Under the pieces are notes generated by a model. That model searched no databases and was not told where the DNA came from. It saw nothing but the letters and a program-made list of their open reading frames with translations. This document shows positions 55,326 through 64,000 of a DNA stretch of 64,000 nucleotides, piece after piece. Origin of the DNA: CAVVMA01 sp963788205 (GTDB taxonomy: Bacteria > Desulfobacterota > Binatia > Binatales > Binataceae); contig CAWBGG010000003.1 in the NCBI GenBank assembly GCA_963788205.1, forward strand, positions 1 to 64,000, written 5' to 3'. A program made the translations under genes and the position numbers. Each line of letters opens with the position of its first letter. Positions within the stretch are counted from its first letter, which is position 1.

Positions 55326-56189
55326 CTAGCCCAGGAACGCGAGAATCTCGCGATTCACGATCTCCGGCGCTTCGCGCTGGCAGAAATGGCCACAGCGTTC
55401 GAGTTTCTTGAACGTCAGACGCTTAAAGTAATCCTTTAGGTTGTCGCTCCACGCGACCGGGATGATCGAGTCGCTGTCGCCCCACAGCACCATCGTGGGA
55501 TGTTCGATCGTCCAGCCCGGCGTCAGCGCGGTGATCGGCGCGCGCCGGAACGCCCGATAGTTGTTGAACCCTCCGCGCAGCGCGCCGGGCTGGCTGAACG
55601 CCTCGACATACTGCGCGACCTCCGCGTCGCTGAAGAGGTTTTTGTCGTACGACCAGTGGGAGAGAAAGTGGCGCAAGTAGAGTTCGGTCGCGCGCCGCGA
55701 TGAGCCCACCAGATCTTCCGCCAACTGCAACTGGTGGAAACTCTGGTACCAGGTCTCCTGGATGTGCGTGATGTCGAACCATCGCATCCCGACGCCGGGG
55801 TACGGCGGATCGAACAACACCAACCGGCGCAACGCGTTGGGATACTTGAGCGCGAACGCCTGCGCCACGATCGCGCCAATGTCGTATGCAACGATATCGA
55901 CCGTGCCCAGCTTGAGCGCGCCGATGAGCCCCATCACGTCGCCGGCGTGAGCCTCGTCGGTGTAGCCCTGCTCGGGCGGCAGGTCGGGCTTGTCGGAGTA
56001 CCCGAAGCCGCGCAGGTCCGGCGCGATCACGTCGAAGCGGCGGGCGAGCTCGCCGATGTTGAGATGCCAGTCGAACCAGAACCCCGGCCATCCATGCAGC
56101 AGAATGACGGGCGTGCCCTGCCCCTCGCGCACGTAATGAATCTTGATCGCGCCGACCTGCGCATTATGGTGATGAAATTGCTCGGCCAT
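55326..56189 (-). CDS. Alpha/beta hydrolase, epoxide hydrolase-like
   Basis: 287 residues. HGWPGFWFDWH is the oxyanion-hole motif of epoxide hydrolases. The nucleophile elbow VAYDIGAIVAQ has Asp, as in epoxide hydrolases and haloalkane dehalogenases. The other triad residues are in LWGDSDSIIP and RCGHFCQREAPE. Epoxide hydrolase or dehalogenase activity is therefore more likely than esterase. Stand-alone gene, convergent with the ABM gene. Confidence 0.9.
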   Translation of the reverse strand: MAEQFHHHNAQVGAIKIHYVREGQGTPVILLHGWPGFWFDWHLNIGELARRFDVIAPDLRGFGYSDKPDLPPEQGYTDEAHAGDVMGLIGALKLGTVDIVAYDIGAIVAQAFALKYPNALRRLVLFDPPYPGVGMRWFDITHIQETWYQSFHQLQLAEDLVGSSRRATELYLRHFLSHWSYDKNLFSDAEVAQYVEAFSQPGALRGGFNNYRAFRRAPITALTPGWTIEHPTMVLWGDSDSIIPVAWSDNLKDYFKRLTFKKLERCGHFCQREAPEIVNREILAFLG

Positions 56190-56320
56190 TTGCTTCCTCC
56201 GCTCGGCGATGACGCTGATGCCGATCCGAAGCAGTAGCGCGTCGCGGACGCGGTTTTCAATCCGCCGACGGCGCGCTATAGACTCGATACAGGAGAAACT
56301 CTGGAGAGGATGAAACTCTG

Positions 56321-57613
56321 ATGCCGGCGAGACTCGCGCTCCTGGGCGGCCAGCCCGTCCGCACCCGTCCCTTCACGCGCTGGCCCATCTTCGACGAGCG
56401 TGAACGCGCCGAGCTGGATGACGTGCTGCGCTCGGGGAGTTGGGGCGGCTTTCCGTCGCCCAATCGCAAGGCGCGAGAATTTGTGGCGCGCTTCGCGTCG
56501 ATGCAAAGCGTGCAGTATGCGATCCCTACTTCGTCGGGCACCAGCGCGCTGGAAGTCGCGCTCAAGGCGCTCGGCGTCGGCGCCGGCGACGAAGTGATCG
56601 TCCCGGCGATCACCTTCTGCGCCACCGCTTACGCCGCGGTCGCCTGCATGGCGCGTCCAATCTTTGCCGACGTGCGCGCCGACAGCGTCTGTATCGATCC
56701 CGATTCGGTCAGCCGCCTGATCACGCCGCGCACCCGCGCGATCGTGCCGGTCCACTACGGCGCGACCGTCGCCGACCTCGACGCGCTAATTGAAACCGCG
56801 CGCGGCCGCTCGATCGCGATCGTCGAGGACTGCGCGCACGTGCCGGGTGCGCAATGGCGCGGCCGAGGCGTCGGCGGATGGGGCGCGCTCGGATGCTTCA
56901 GCTTTCAGTCCTCAAAGCCGATGACCGCGGGCGAGGGCGGGTTGATCACGACCAACGATCCGGAGCTGGGAAACCGCTGCCAATCGTTGATCAACTGCGG
57001 GCGCCGGCGCCCCGGCGAGAGTTTCGCGATGCCGCTGCTCGGCGCGAACTATCGGATGACCGAGTGGCAGTGCGCGATCCTGCTCGCCCAGCTCGAGCGG
57101 CTGCCCCATCAGATCGAGCTCAAGCGCGCGATGGCGGAGCGGCTGCGCGCGGCGCTGGGAAAAATCCCCGGCGTGATTCCGCTCGTGCCCGACGCGCGCG
57201 TCACCCGGCCGGTGATCTACGCGTTCCTTTTCCGCGTCGATCCCGAAGCGCTGGGCGTTTCGCGTAATCGCTTTTTGCGCGCGCTGCAAGCTGAAGGCGT
57301 CCCATGCGGAATCGGCAACGAGCCGGTCTATCGCTCGCCGCTGTTTCCGCTCGATGCGCCCGCGTATCAACGCGCGTGCGAGGCCGCGGGTGCTAGGGCC
57401 GCAGCCGCGCGCGAATTCCAATGCCCGGTCGCGGAGCGGCTGTTCGGGCATGAGCTGGTCGCGATTCCGCATGAGTTCCTGCTCGGCGGCGCCGATGACG
57501 TGGACCAGATTGTCGCCGCGATTGAAAAGGTGGCCGCCAATACCGGCGAGCTGGCGAGCGCGAAAATCGATCGCGCGGCGCTCGAAGTTTCTCCCGCTCG
57601 GGCGCCATCCTGA
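56321..57613 (+). CDS. DegT/DnrJ/EryC1/StrS-type PLP aminotransferase
   Basis: 430 residues. SSGTSALEVALKALGVG binds the PLP phosphate. ITFCATAYA, EDCAHVPGA (Asp against the ring N) and FSFQSSKPMTAGEGG with the Schiff-base Lys complete the family. LALLGGQPVR at the N-terminus is seen in AHBA-synthase-like and aminocyclitol members. No sugar-nucleotide genes are next to it; a ceramidase-like gene follows 23 bases later and is probably co-transcribed. Confidence 0.92.
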   Translation: MPARLALLGGQPVRTRPFTRWPIFDERERAELDDVLRSGSWGGFPSPNRKAREFVARFASMQSVQYAIPTSSGTSALEVALKALGVGAGDEVIVPAITFCATAYAAVACMARPIFADVRADSVCIDPDSVSRLITPRTRAIVPVHYGATVADLDALIETARGRSIAIVEDCAHVPGAQWRGRGVGGWGALGCFSFQSSKPMTAGEGGLITTNDPELGNRCQSLINCGRRRPGESFAMPLLGANYRMTEWQCAILLAQLERLPHQIELKRAMAERLRAALGKIPGVIPLVPDARVTRPVIYAFLFRVDPEALGVSRNRFLRALQAEGVPCGIGNEPVYRSPLFPLDAPAYQRACEAAGARAAAAREFQCPVAERLFGHELVAIPHEFLLGGADDVDQIVAAIEKVAANTGELASAKIDRAALEVSPARAPS

Positions 57614-57636
57614 GTTCCGCTCAAAGGGATTTCCCG

Positions 57637-58995
57637 ATGCTGCTGGCAGGCGCCGCAAGAATCAGGCTCGACCCGCCGCTTGGCCTCGCGATGGCGGGCT
57701 ATGGGAGCCGAATCGGCCGCGCCGCCGCCGTGCACGACGATCTCGCGGTGCAGGCGCTGGTGATTGGCGACGGGCAAAACAAGCTCGCAATCGCCGGCCT
57801 CGATCTGCTCGGAATCGGGATGCGGATTGCCGACGACGCCTGCGCGCGCGTCGCCGCCGAATCGGACCTCAGCGCCGACGCGATTTTGATCGGCGCCACG
57901 CATACCCATTCGGGCCCGTCGTTCAATATCTTCGCAACTCCCAAGCCCGGAGCGCAGGCCGGTCCCGATCGCGATATCGATTGGGAGCTGGACCTGCCGC
58001 GCAAAATCGCGGCGGCGATTCTCGAGGCTGATCGCAATCTGGAACCCGCGCGAATCAGGGTCGCGGGCGCGCATTTTACGCTCGGCGCCAACCGCCGCCT
58101 GCTCACTCCGAGCGGCGAGACCCGCCTGTTCTCCAATTACGCGGGCGTTGCCGATCCCGAGGTCAAGGCGCTCGGCGTCTACACGCGTGACGGCGGCGGG
58201 GCGCTCGCGTTCGTCCTCAACTATGCCTGCCACGGCGTGATGCTGTGTGAGGACAATCTTGATTACTCGCGCGACTATCCCGGCTTCGCGCAGGATGAAA
58301 TCGAGCGGCTGGCGGCGGCGAACGGCCGCCGCCCGATCGCGATTTTCTTAAACGGCGCGACCGGCAATATCGACCCGCGCCGGCGCGGGACCTTCGAGGC
58401 CGCGTCCGAAGCCGGGACCGAAATGGGCCGCGCAGCTTTCGAGGCGCTGGAGCATGCTCCCGATGTCGCGCAGGCCGCCGTCGCGGCGCGCCGGATTCCG
58501 CTCACGCTCAGGCTCAAGGACCTGAGCGCCGCGCTCGCCACCGCGCGCGCCTACGTCGAGCAGACGGCGTTGTCGTTGAAGGCGCACCCGGGTGGGCAGT
58601 ATCGAGCCGAACGCCTGCGTACCGAAAATGAACGCGCGCGGCGGGCCTTGAGCGCGATCGAGAATCTGGAGCGGATCAACCATCGCGATCGCCGCGTCAA
58701 TCCGGAGCGCGGCGAGCTCGCGACGCGCGTGACCGTCGCCCGCGTCGGCGAGATCGCGATCGTCGGCCTTCCCGGTGAGCCGTTCGTCGAGCTCGGGCTC
58801 GCCCTCAAGGCGAATCCGTATTTCCCGCATACTTTTGTGGCCGGCTACTGCAACGACCTGATTCTCTATATTCCGACCCGCGAGGCCTACGCGCAGGGCG
58901 GCTACGAAGTCGAGATGGCGCGGGTCGCGCCCGGCTCGGGCGAGCAGATGGTCGCCTCCGCGCTGAGGTGTCTCGGCGAGTTGCGCGCCGCCTGA
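57637..58995 (+). CDS. Neutral/alkaline ceramidase-like protein
   Basis: 452 residues. It matches the N-terminal zinc-dependent part of the neutral ceramidase family: GATHTHSGPSFNIF with metal His residues, NYACHGVML with a third, and FLNGATGNIDPRR. No signal peptide is seen, unlike typical secreted ceramidases, so it is probably a cytoplasmic hydrolase of another amide. Family resemblance is clear; substrate is not. Co-directional with the aminotransferase before it and acpS after it. Confidence 0.85.
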   Translation: MLLAGAARIRLDPPLGLAMAGYGSRIGRAAAVHDDLAVQALVIGDGQNKLAIAGLDLLGIGMRIADDACARVAAESDLSADAILIGATHTHSGPSFNIFATPKPGAQAGPDRDIDWELDLPRKIAAAILEADRNLEPARIRVAGAHFTLGANRRLLTPSGETRLFSNYAGVADPEVKALGVYTRDGGGALAFVLNYACHGVMLCEDNLDYSRDYPGFAQDEIERLAAANGRRPIAIFLNGATGNIDPRRRGTFEAASEAGTEMGRAAFEALEHAPDVAQAAVAARRIPLTLRLKDLSAALATARAYVEQTALSLKAHPGGQYRAERLRTENERARRALSAIENLERINHRDRRVNPERGELATRVTVARVGEIAIVGLPGEPFVELGLALKANPYFPHTFVAGYCNDLILYIPTREAYAQGGYEVEMARVAPGSGEQMVASALRCLGELRAA

Positions 58996-59021
58996 CCTCG
59001 CCAGATCCGTTCGCCGACACC

Positions 59022-59411
59022 ATGGAAATTCTCGGCACCGGCATCGATATGATCGAGGTCGAACGCGTGCGAGACGCGCTCGAGCGGGAGAGAACCGGCG
59101 CGCGCTTTCGCGCCCGCGTGTTCACCGCGCGTGAAATCGCCTACTGCGAGTCGCGCGGCCGCGCCCGCTACCAGAGCTATGCCGCGCGCTTCGCGGCCAA
59201 GGAAGCGGCGATGAAGGCGCTGGGCACCGGATGGAACCGTAACGTCGGATGGAGCGCTATTGAGGTGGCGCGTGAACGCGGCCATGCCCCGACGATCGTG
59301 CTCTCGGGCAAGGCCGCCGCCTTCGCCGCCCGCAAGGGCGTCAAGCGCTTTCACCTGAGTATCACGCACACCGCGACCAGCGCGATCGCCCACGTGATCG
59401 CGGAGGGGTAG
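59022..59411 (+). CDS. acpS: Holo-[acyl-carrier-protein] synthase
   Basis: 129 residues. GTGIDMIEVERVRDAL has the metal-binding Asp and RFAAKEAAMKALGTG the conserved Glu/Lys. SITHTATSAIAHVIA is the C-terminal signature. It transfers 4'-phosphopantetheine from CoA to ACP. The start ATG 59022 is 27 bases after the stop of the ceramidase-like gene. Confidence 0.95.
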   Translation: MEILGTGIDMIEVERVRDALERERTGARFRARVFTAREIAYCESRGRARYQSYAARFAAKEAAMKALGTGWNRNVGWSAIEVARERGHAPTIVLSGKAAAFAARKGVKRFHLSITHTATSAIAHVIAEG

Positions 59412-59497
59412 GGGACAATCAGCGGCCTGTCGCGCTGCGTTACGGAAACTCGCTATCCTTATCTCTTCGCGATGCGATCCCTTCGCGTCGCTCAATC

Positions 59498-62071
59498 GTG
59501 CCGGTCAAAAACTCACCGCTCATCGCTCAGTACCTGCGCGTCAAGCAGAGCGTGCCCGACGCGATCCTGTTTTTCCGCCTCGGCGACTTTTACGAGATGT
59601 TCTTTGAAGACGCCGAGATCGGCTCGCGAATCCTCGATATCCAGCTTACCTCGCGCTCCAAAGACGGCGTGCCGCTGGCCGGCGTCCCGCATCATTCGGT
59701 CGAACCCTATATCGCCAAGCTCCTGAAAGCCGGGATGAAGGTCGCGATTTGCGAGCAGGCCGGCCCCGACACCGCCGCCAAGGGTCTGATGGCGCGCGAG
59801 ATTGTGCGCGTGATCACGCCGGGGACCGTCGGCGAAGAAACTGTGCTGGCCGCCGGCGAGAAGAACTTCCTGTGCTCGGTCGCTCCCGACGGCGAAGGTT
59901 ACGCGCTCGCCGCGCTCGACGTTTCGACCGGCGAATTCATCGCGGCGCGAATCGCCGGGCTCTCTAACCTGCGCGAGGAGATCTCGCGCCTGCAACCGCG
60001 CGAAATCATCGTGCCCGCCGAGGCTGAGAAGCTGGCCGACGTGCTCGCCGGGCTCGGTGGTCCGATCACGCAGCTCGACACGGCCGCGATCGCCGCCGGA
60101 CGCGAGACGCTCGCGCGCCGCCTGGGCTGCGACGCCAACCTGATCGATACCGCCGGCCAGGCGCTCGGCGCCGCCGCGGGCGCCGCGCTGCATTACGTCG
60201 AGCAGACCTTCGGCCGCGAGCTGGCCCACCTTCGGCCGCTGCGCCTGTATCGCGCCGCCGAATACATGCGGGTCGACGAGACCAGCCGGCGTCATCTGGA
60301 GCTGGTTATATCGAGCGACGGCGAGAAGAAGGGCACGCTGCTTTTCGTGCTGGACGAATCCGCGACGCCGATCGGCACGCGCACGATCGGCCAGTGGATC
60401 GTCTATCCGCTGCTCGACCGCGCCCTGATCGCGGCCCGCCACGACGCCGTGGAGGAATTCCTCGAGGCTGATTTGGGCGGCGACGCCGACGCCGCGATGC
60501 GCCGGATCGGCGATTTGGAACGCCTGGCCGGCAGGATCGGCAGCATGCGCGCCTCACCGCGCGACTGCCTCAAGCTCTCTCAGGCGCTCGACGCGGTCGC
60601 GACGTTGAAGCAGTCGCTCACGAGCTGCAAGAGCGCGCTGGTGCGCGAGCTGGCCGCGCGGCTTGATCCCGAGCCCGAGCTTTCGCGAATCATCAGCGCC
60701 ACGCTCACCGACGAACCGCCGCAGAGCGCGCGCGACGGCAACGTAATCCGCAACGGCTTTGACCCCTCGATCGACGAGCTGCGCTCGCTGGCCAGCGGGG
60801 CGCGCGGCGTGATCGCCAGGCTCGAAGCACGCGAGCGCGATCGCAGCCAAATCCCGTCGTTGAAAGTCCGCTTCAACCAAATCTTCGGCTACTACATCGA
60901 GGTGACCAAGCCGCATCTCGATCGCGTCCCGCCCGATTACGAGCGCAAGCAGACCCTGGTCGGTGCGGAGCGCTTCACCACGCCGGAGCTCAAGGAGCTC
61001 GAGCGCAAGATTCTCGGCGCCGAGTCCGGCCTGAAAGAATTGGAGCTCCAGCTTTTCACCAAACTCCAGCGCGACCTCAATGCGCATACCGCCACGATTG
61101 TCGCGACCGCGGCCGCGGTGGGCGAATTGGACGCGCTGATCGCGCTGGCCAAAGTCGCGGGGCGGCGCGGCTACGTGCGCCCAGTGATCGACGGCGGAGC
61201 CGGGCTGTCGATCCGCGACGGACGCCATCCGGTGCTCGAGGCCGGGATGAAGCGCGGCGAGTTCGTGCCCAACGACTTGGAGACCGACCCGGACACGCGC
61301 CAGTTGCTCCTGATCACCGGGCCGAACATGGCGGGCAAATCGACCTATCTCCGGCAGGTCGCGCTGATCGTGATCATGGCGCAGATGGGCAGCTTCGTGC
61401 CCGCCACCGCGGCGACGATGGGAATCGTCGACCGTGTCCAGACCCGAATCGGCGCGCGCGACGAGCTGCGGCGCGGCGAATCGACCTTCATGGTCGAGAT
61501 GCGCGAGACGGCGAACCTGCTCGCCGACCTCACGCCGCGCAGCCTGTTGCTGCTCGACGAAGTCGGCCGCGGCACCAGCACCTTCGACGGCCTGGCGATC
61601 GCGTGGGCGGTCGCCGAATACCTGCACGAATCGACCCGCGCCAAGGTGCTGTTCGCGACCCATTTTCACGAGCTGACCGATCTTGTGCGCGAATGCCGGC
61701 GAGTGAAAAATCTTTCGATGGCGGTGCGGGAGTGGGGTGGCGAGGTCTTGTTCTTAAGACGCGTGGTCGAGGCCGCGGCCAGCCGCAGCTATGGAATCGA
61801 GGTCGCGCGGCTCGCCGGCCTGCCCTCGAGCGTTGTCGAACGCGCGCGTCAGATTCTGCGCAACCTCGAACAGGGTGAGCTCGACGAAGCCGGGATGCCG
61901 CGCCTGGCGCACGCGCCGGAACCAGGTGGCGCCGCGCAGATGGGGCTCTTCACGCCGTCTGAGCGGCGCGTGATCGACGAGCTTGCGATCGTGGATGTCG
62001 ATCGCCTCACGCCGATCGATGCGCTGGGAATCCTCGCCAGGTTGAAGACCCGATTGCGCGGCGAGAGTTGA
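59498..62071 (+). CDS. mutS: DNA mismatch repair protein MutS
   Basis: 857 residues, full length. The mismatch-binding motif is LFFRLGDFYEMFFEDA near residue 25. The ATPase has Walker A TGPNMAGKSTYLRQ, then DELRRGESTFMVEM, LLLDEVGRGTSTFDG and ATHFHELTDL. It recognises mismatches as a dimer and recruits MutL (not in the window). Start is GTG. No frame breaks in 2.57 kb, in contrast to the gsp genes. Confidence 0.97.
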   Translation: MPVKNSPLIAQYLRVKQSVPDAILFFRLGDFYEMFFEDAEIGSRILDIQLTSRSKDGVPLAGVPHHSVEPYIAKLLKAGMKVAICEQAGPDTAAKGLMAREIVRVITPGTVGEETVLAAGEKNFLCSVAPDGEGYALAALDVSTGEFIAARIAGLSNLREEISRLQPREIIVPAEAEKLADVLAGLGGPITQLDTAAIAAGRETLARRLGCDANLIDTAGQALGAAAGAALHYVEQTFGRELAHLRPLRLYRAAEYMRVDETSRRHLELVISSDGEKKGTLLFVLDESATPIGTRTIGQWIVYPLLDRALIAARHDAVEEFLEADLGGDADAAMRRIGDLERLAGRIGSMRASPRDCLKLSQALDAVATLKQSLTSCKSALVRELAARLDPEPELSRIISATLTDEPPQSARDGNVIRNGFDPSIDELRSLASGARGVIARLEARERDRSQIPSLKVRFNQIFGYYIEVTKPHLDRVPPDYERKQTLVGAERFTTPELKELERKILGAESGLKELELQLFTKLQRDLNAHTATIVATAAAVGELDALIALAKVAGRRGYVRPVIDGGAGLSIRDGRHPVLEAGMKRGEFVPNDLETDPDTRQLLLITGPNMAGKSTYLRQVALIVIMAQMGSFVPATAATMGIVDRVQTRIGARDELRRGESTFMVEMRETANLLADLTPRSLLLLDEVGRGTSTFDGLAIAWAVAEYLHESTRAKVLFATHFHELTDLVRECRRVKNLSMAVREWGGEVLFLRRVVEAAASRSYGIEVARLAGLPSSVVERARQILRNLEQGELDEAGMPRLAHAPEPGGAAQMGLFTPSERRVIDELAIVDVDRLTPIDALGILARLKTRLRGES

Positions 62072-62106
62072 ACGGCCCCCGATCGCGAACCGGGAAAGTG
62101 TGGCGG

Positions 62107-63394
62107 ATGAGCGGGATGTGGTCGAAATCGGGCGCCAGCGCGGCAGCAGCGTTCTGCGCCGTGCTAATCGCGTTGGGTTCGTCAGCCTTCGGCGCGGCTG
62201 CGGCGGTAATCACCACCGTGAGCGCCGAACGCCGCGGCGACGTGGTTGAAATCCACTTCAAACTCATCGGCGCGCCGAAGCTGCGCCTGACCGGACGCGG
62301 CAATCAGCTCACGATCGATCTCGGCCGCACCCGGCTCGAAATCCCGCCGCGTCCGCTATTCGGCAATGAGCCTGCGCCGCTCGCTTCGCTGCGAGCGATC
62401 GAAAATCCCGGCGGCGATTCGGAACTGATTATCGAGGTCAGCGGCAAGACCGACTACGCACTCGCCCAGCCTCCCGGCGAGATCCTGATTCGCCTGGCGG
62501 CCCGCGGGAAAGGTTGGCAACCTCGATGCGCCGCTGAGCGTGGCGCGCCCGCCGGGGGCTGTGCTCGAACGCTCCGCCGCTCCGCGCCCGGTCGCGAATC
62601 CCGTCGCACCTGCCGACACCGCGGCCAACGCGGACATTCGCAGCGCCGCCATCCGCGACTCCGGGCTTGAACGGGTTGCGGGACCCGCGCGAGTCGTGAT
62701 CGATCCCGGCCATGGCGGTCACGATCCGGGCGCTCGCGATGCGAGCGGTCGCATTGCCGAGAAGGATTTGGCGCTCGCGATCTCGCTCCTGCTGGCGCAC
62801 GCGCTGGAGGCTCGCGGCGTGAGCGTCGCGATGACGCGCGAGACCGATACCTTTCTGACGCTGCCCGAGCGCACGCGGCTGGCCGATCGCGACGATGCCG
62901 ACCTGTTCGTCTCGATCCATCTGAACTCCAGCCCCAACCCGCGCACCAGCGGAATCGAGGTTTACTACCTCAACAACACCACCGACCGTGCGGCGCTACG
63001 GCTGGCCAAGATTGAAAACATGGCGGGGAACGGGGCGGCAAACGGCTATGGCGCACAAGGGCAAGCCAACTTAAACTACATTTTGAGTGATTTGCGTCAG
63101 AACTATAAGGCCGGCGAGTCGGCCTCGCTGGCGCGCGTGATCGATTCGCAAACGGTGGCCGAATTGAACGACGCCTTTAGGCTTCAGGTGAACCCGCTCG
63201 GCGCGAAAATGGGGCCGTTCTATGTCCTGGTCGGTGCGCATATGCCCGCGGTGCTGGTCGAATGCGGCTTTCTGTCGAATCCCATCGAAGCGGCGCAGAT
63301 GGCTCAGGCGACCTATCAGGAGCGGCTTGCCGACGGGATCGCCGCCGCCGTAGTCCGTTACCTCAACGCCGATCTCGCCTCGGGAAACCTGTGA
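62107..63394 (+). pseudogene. amiC: N-acetylmuramoyl-L-alanine amidase with AMIN domain, frame interrupted
   Basis: A signal peptide (SAAAAFCAVLIALGSSAF) and an AMIN domain (VITTVSAERRGDVVEIHFKL) lie in one frame. Near 62515 one extra base shifts it, and the next frame holds GNLDAPLSVARPPG and a full Amidase_3 domain: VVIDPGHGGHDPGA, EKDLALAISLLLAHAL, FVSIHLNSS and VECGFLSN with the zinc His/Glu ligands and catalytic Glu. It cleaves peptidoglycan stem peptides, typically at division. It ends by overlapping glnD (GTGA). Confidence 0.88.
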
Positions 63395-64000
63395 GCGAGT
63401 TTTTTTCTCCGGCCGATCAGACGGGCCCGCCCGCAATCCCGGCCGGACTGCGCGGTGAAGCGGCGCTGAGCGCAGAGCTGCAAGCCCGCCGCACGCCCGG
63501 CGCGACGGCTCGCGCCTATCTTGAAGCGGTGCGCGCGGAGTTGTTCCAGCGCCATCTGGCGGGCGCCAGCGGCACCGAAATCGTCGCCGCGTCGACCCAG
63601 GCGATGGACGACCTGGTCCGCGCGCTGTTCCGCTATGCCGATGCCGAGCACGGGCGCAAGCTCAGCCTGCCGCGCCTTAACCAGCGCGTCGCGATCATCG
63701 CGCGCGGCGGCTACGGCCGCGCGGAGCTCAACGTCCACTCGGATATCGACCTGCTTTTTCTGCATGACTGGAAAGTCGGACCGTACCTCGAGATCGTGGC
63801 TGAAACGGTGCTGAACGCGCTCTGGGATGCGGGCCTGACGGTCGGGAACGCGACCCGCAACCTGCGCGAGTGCGTCAAGATGGCGGCTGACGATCTGAAG
63901 GAAAAGACCGCGCTAATCGACTCGCGCTTTCTGGCCGGCGACGAGCGGCTGTGGGCAGAGCTCGATAAGGCGATGATCTCCGACGTGCTTAACCGCAATC
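63391..64000 (+). CDS. glnD: [Protein-PII] uridylyltransferase GlnD, N-terminal part
   Basis: The frame is open from GTG 63391 to the end of the window, 203 residues. The nucleotidyltransferase motif is IIARGGYGRAELNVHSDIDL with the two metal-binding Asp residues, the standard start of GlnD. It should uridylylate PII in response to glutamine. The start overlaps the amidase stop, so the two are probably co-translated. The rest of the gene is outside the window. Confidence 0.93.
   Translation, partial: MSEFFSPADQTGPPAIPAGLRGEAALSAELQARRTPGATARAYLEAVRAELFQRHLAGASGTEIVAASTQAMDDLVRALFRYADAEHGRKLSLPRLNQRVAIIARGGYGRAELNVHSDIDLLFLHDWKVGPYLEIVAETVLNALWDAGLTVGNATRNLRECVKMAADDLKEKTALIDSRFLAGDERLWAELDKAMISDVLNRN

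Noticed and set aside
60554..61669. Long open frame antisense to mutS (about 370 codons)
   Set aside because: High-GC codon bias often opens the opposite frame; the sequence is Arg/Asp/Gly-rich low complexity and mutS is certain.

Overview
The window is a high-GC bacterial chromosomal segment. It opens inside a ribosomal RNA operon (16S 3' end, tRNA-Ile(GAT), tRNA-Ala(TGC), 23S, 5S, terminator; about 1-4507) and continues through about 60 kb of protein-coding DNA. A type II secretion operon, several lipoboxes, an ArnT-type sugar transferase and an AMIN-domain amidase indicate a diderm (Gram-negative) cell. Repeated enoyl-CoA hydratases, alpha/beta hydrolases, a crotonase-rich gene mix and a GspN-containing secretion operon would fit an uncultured deltaproteobacterial-type or Binatota-like soil lineage. 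That placement is an inference from gene content; no tree was made.

Layout. 4.5-7.9 kb: a class III nucleotide cyclase / STAND-type NTPase / TPR signalling protein next to a PIN-toxin remnant. 8-15.3 kb: a membrane protein, a SnoaL-like protein, an AlkD-like DNA glycosylase, a flippase-like membrane protein overlapping an ArnT-like glycosyltransferase, a cluster of three perfect hairpins, and a secreted gamma-glutamyltransferase. 15.4-25.2 kb: crotonases, twin glycine-zipper lipoproteins, an ECF sigma factor translationally coupled to an O6-methylguanine methyltransferase that carries an Ada-type zinc domain at its C-terminus, NnrU, a universal stress protein, a zinc alcohol dehydrogenase, aldose 1-epimerase, an RRM protein and a GFA protein. 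25.3-30.2 kb: a small accessory island of secreted proteins (two paralogues, a duplicated-domain protein, a decayed kelch-type propeller) with a 40-bp repeat in two copies. 30.3-39.8 kb: mtnA, a short RHS protein, a lone XRE antitoxin with a perfect operator palindrome, a CoA-ligase-like enzyme, a beta-helix protein and others. 40-49.2 kb: gspE-F-G-H-I-J-K-L-M-N. 49.3-59 kb: hydrolases, a two-gene molybdenum oxidoreductase, a GH16 glucanase, a DegT aminotransferase and a ceramidase-like protein, with three copies of an 89-bp intergenic repeat. 59-64 kb: acpS, mutS, amiC-like and the start of glnD.

A striking general feature is single-base frame interruption: I count about 24 sites, about 16 of them packed into 42.4-48.9 kb (gspF, I, J, K, L, M, N), and about 19 are extra-base rather than missing-base events. 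The protein sequence on both sides of each break is well conserved and usually free of other damage, so consensus sequence error is the most economical explanation. Genes whose frame is interrupted as sequenced are given here as type pseudogene, with the full reconstructed span.

The most interesting candidate for new biology is the sigma factor / methyltransferase-AdaZn pair at 17.3-18.6 kb, which could be an alkylation-sensing regulatory switch built differently from E. coli Ada.
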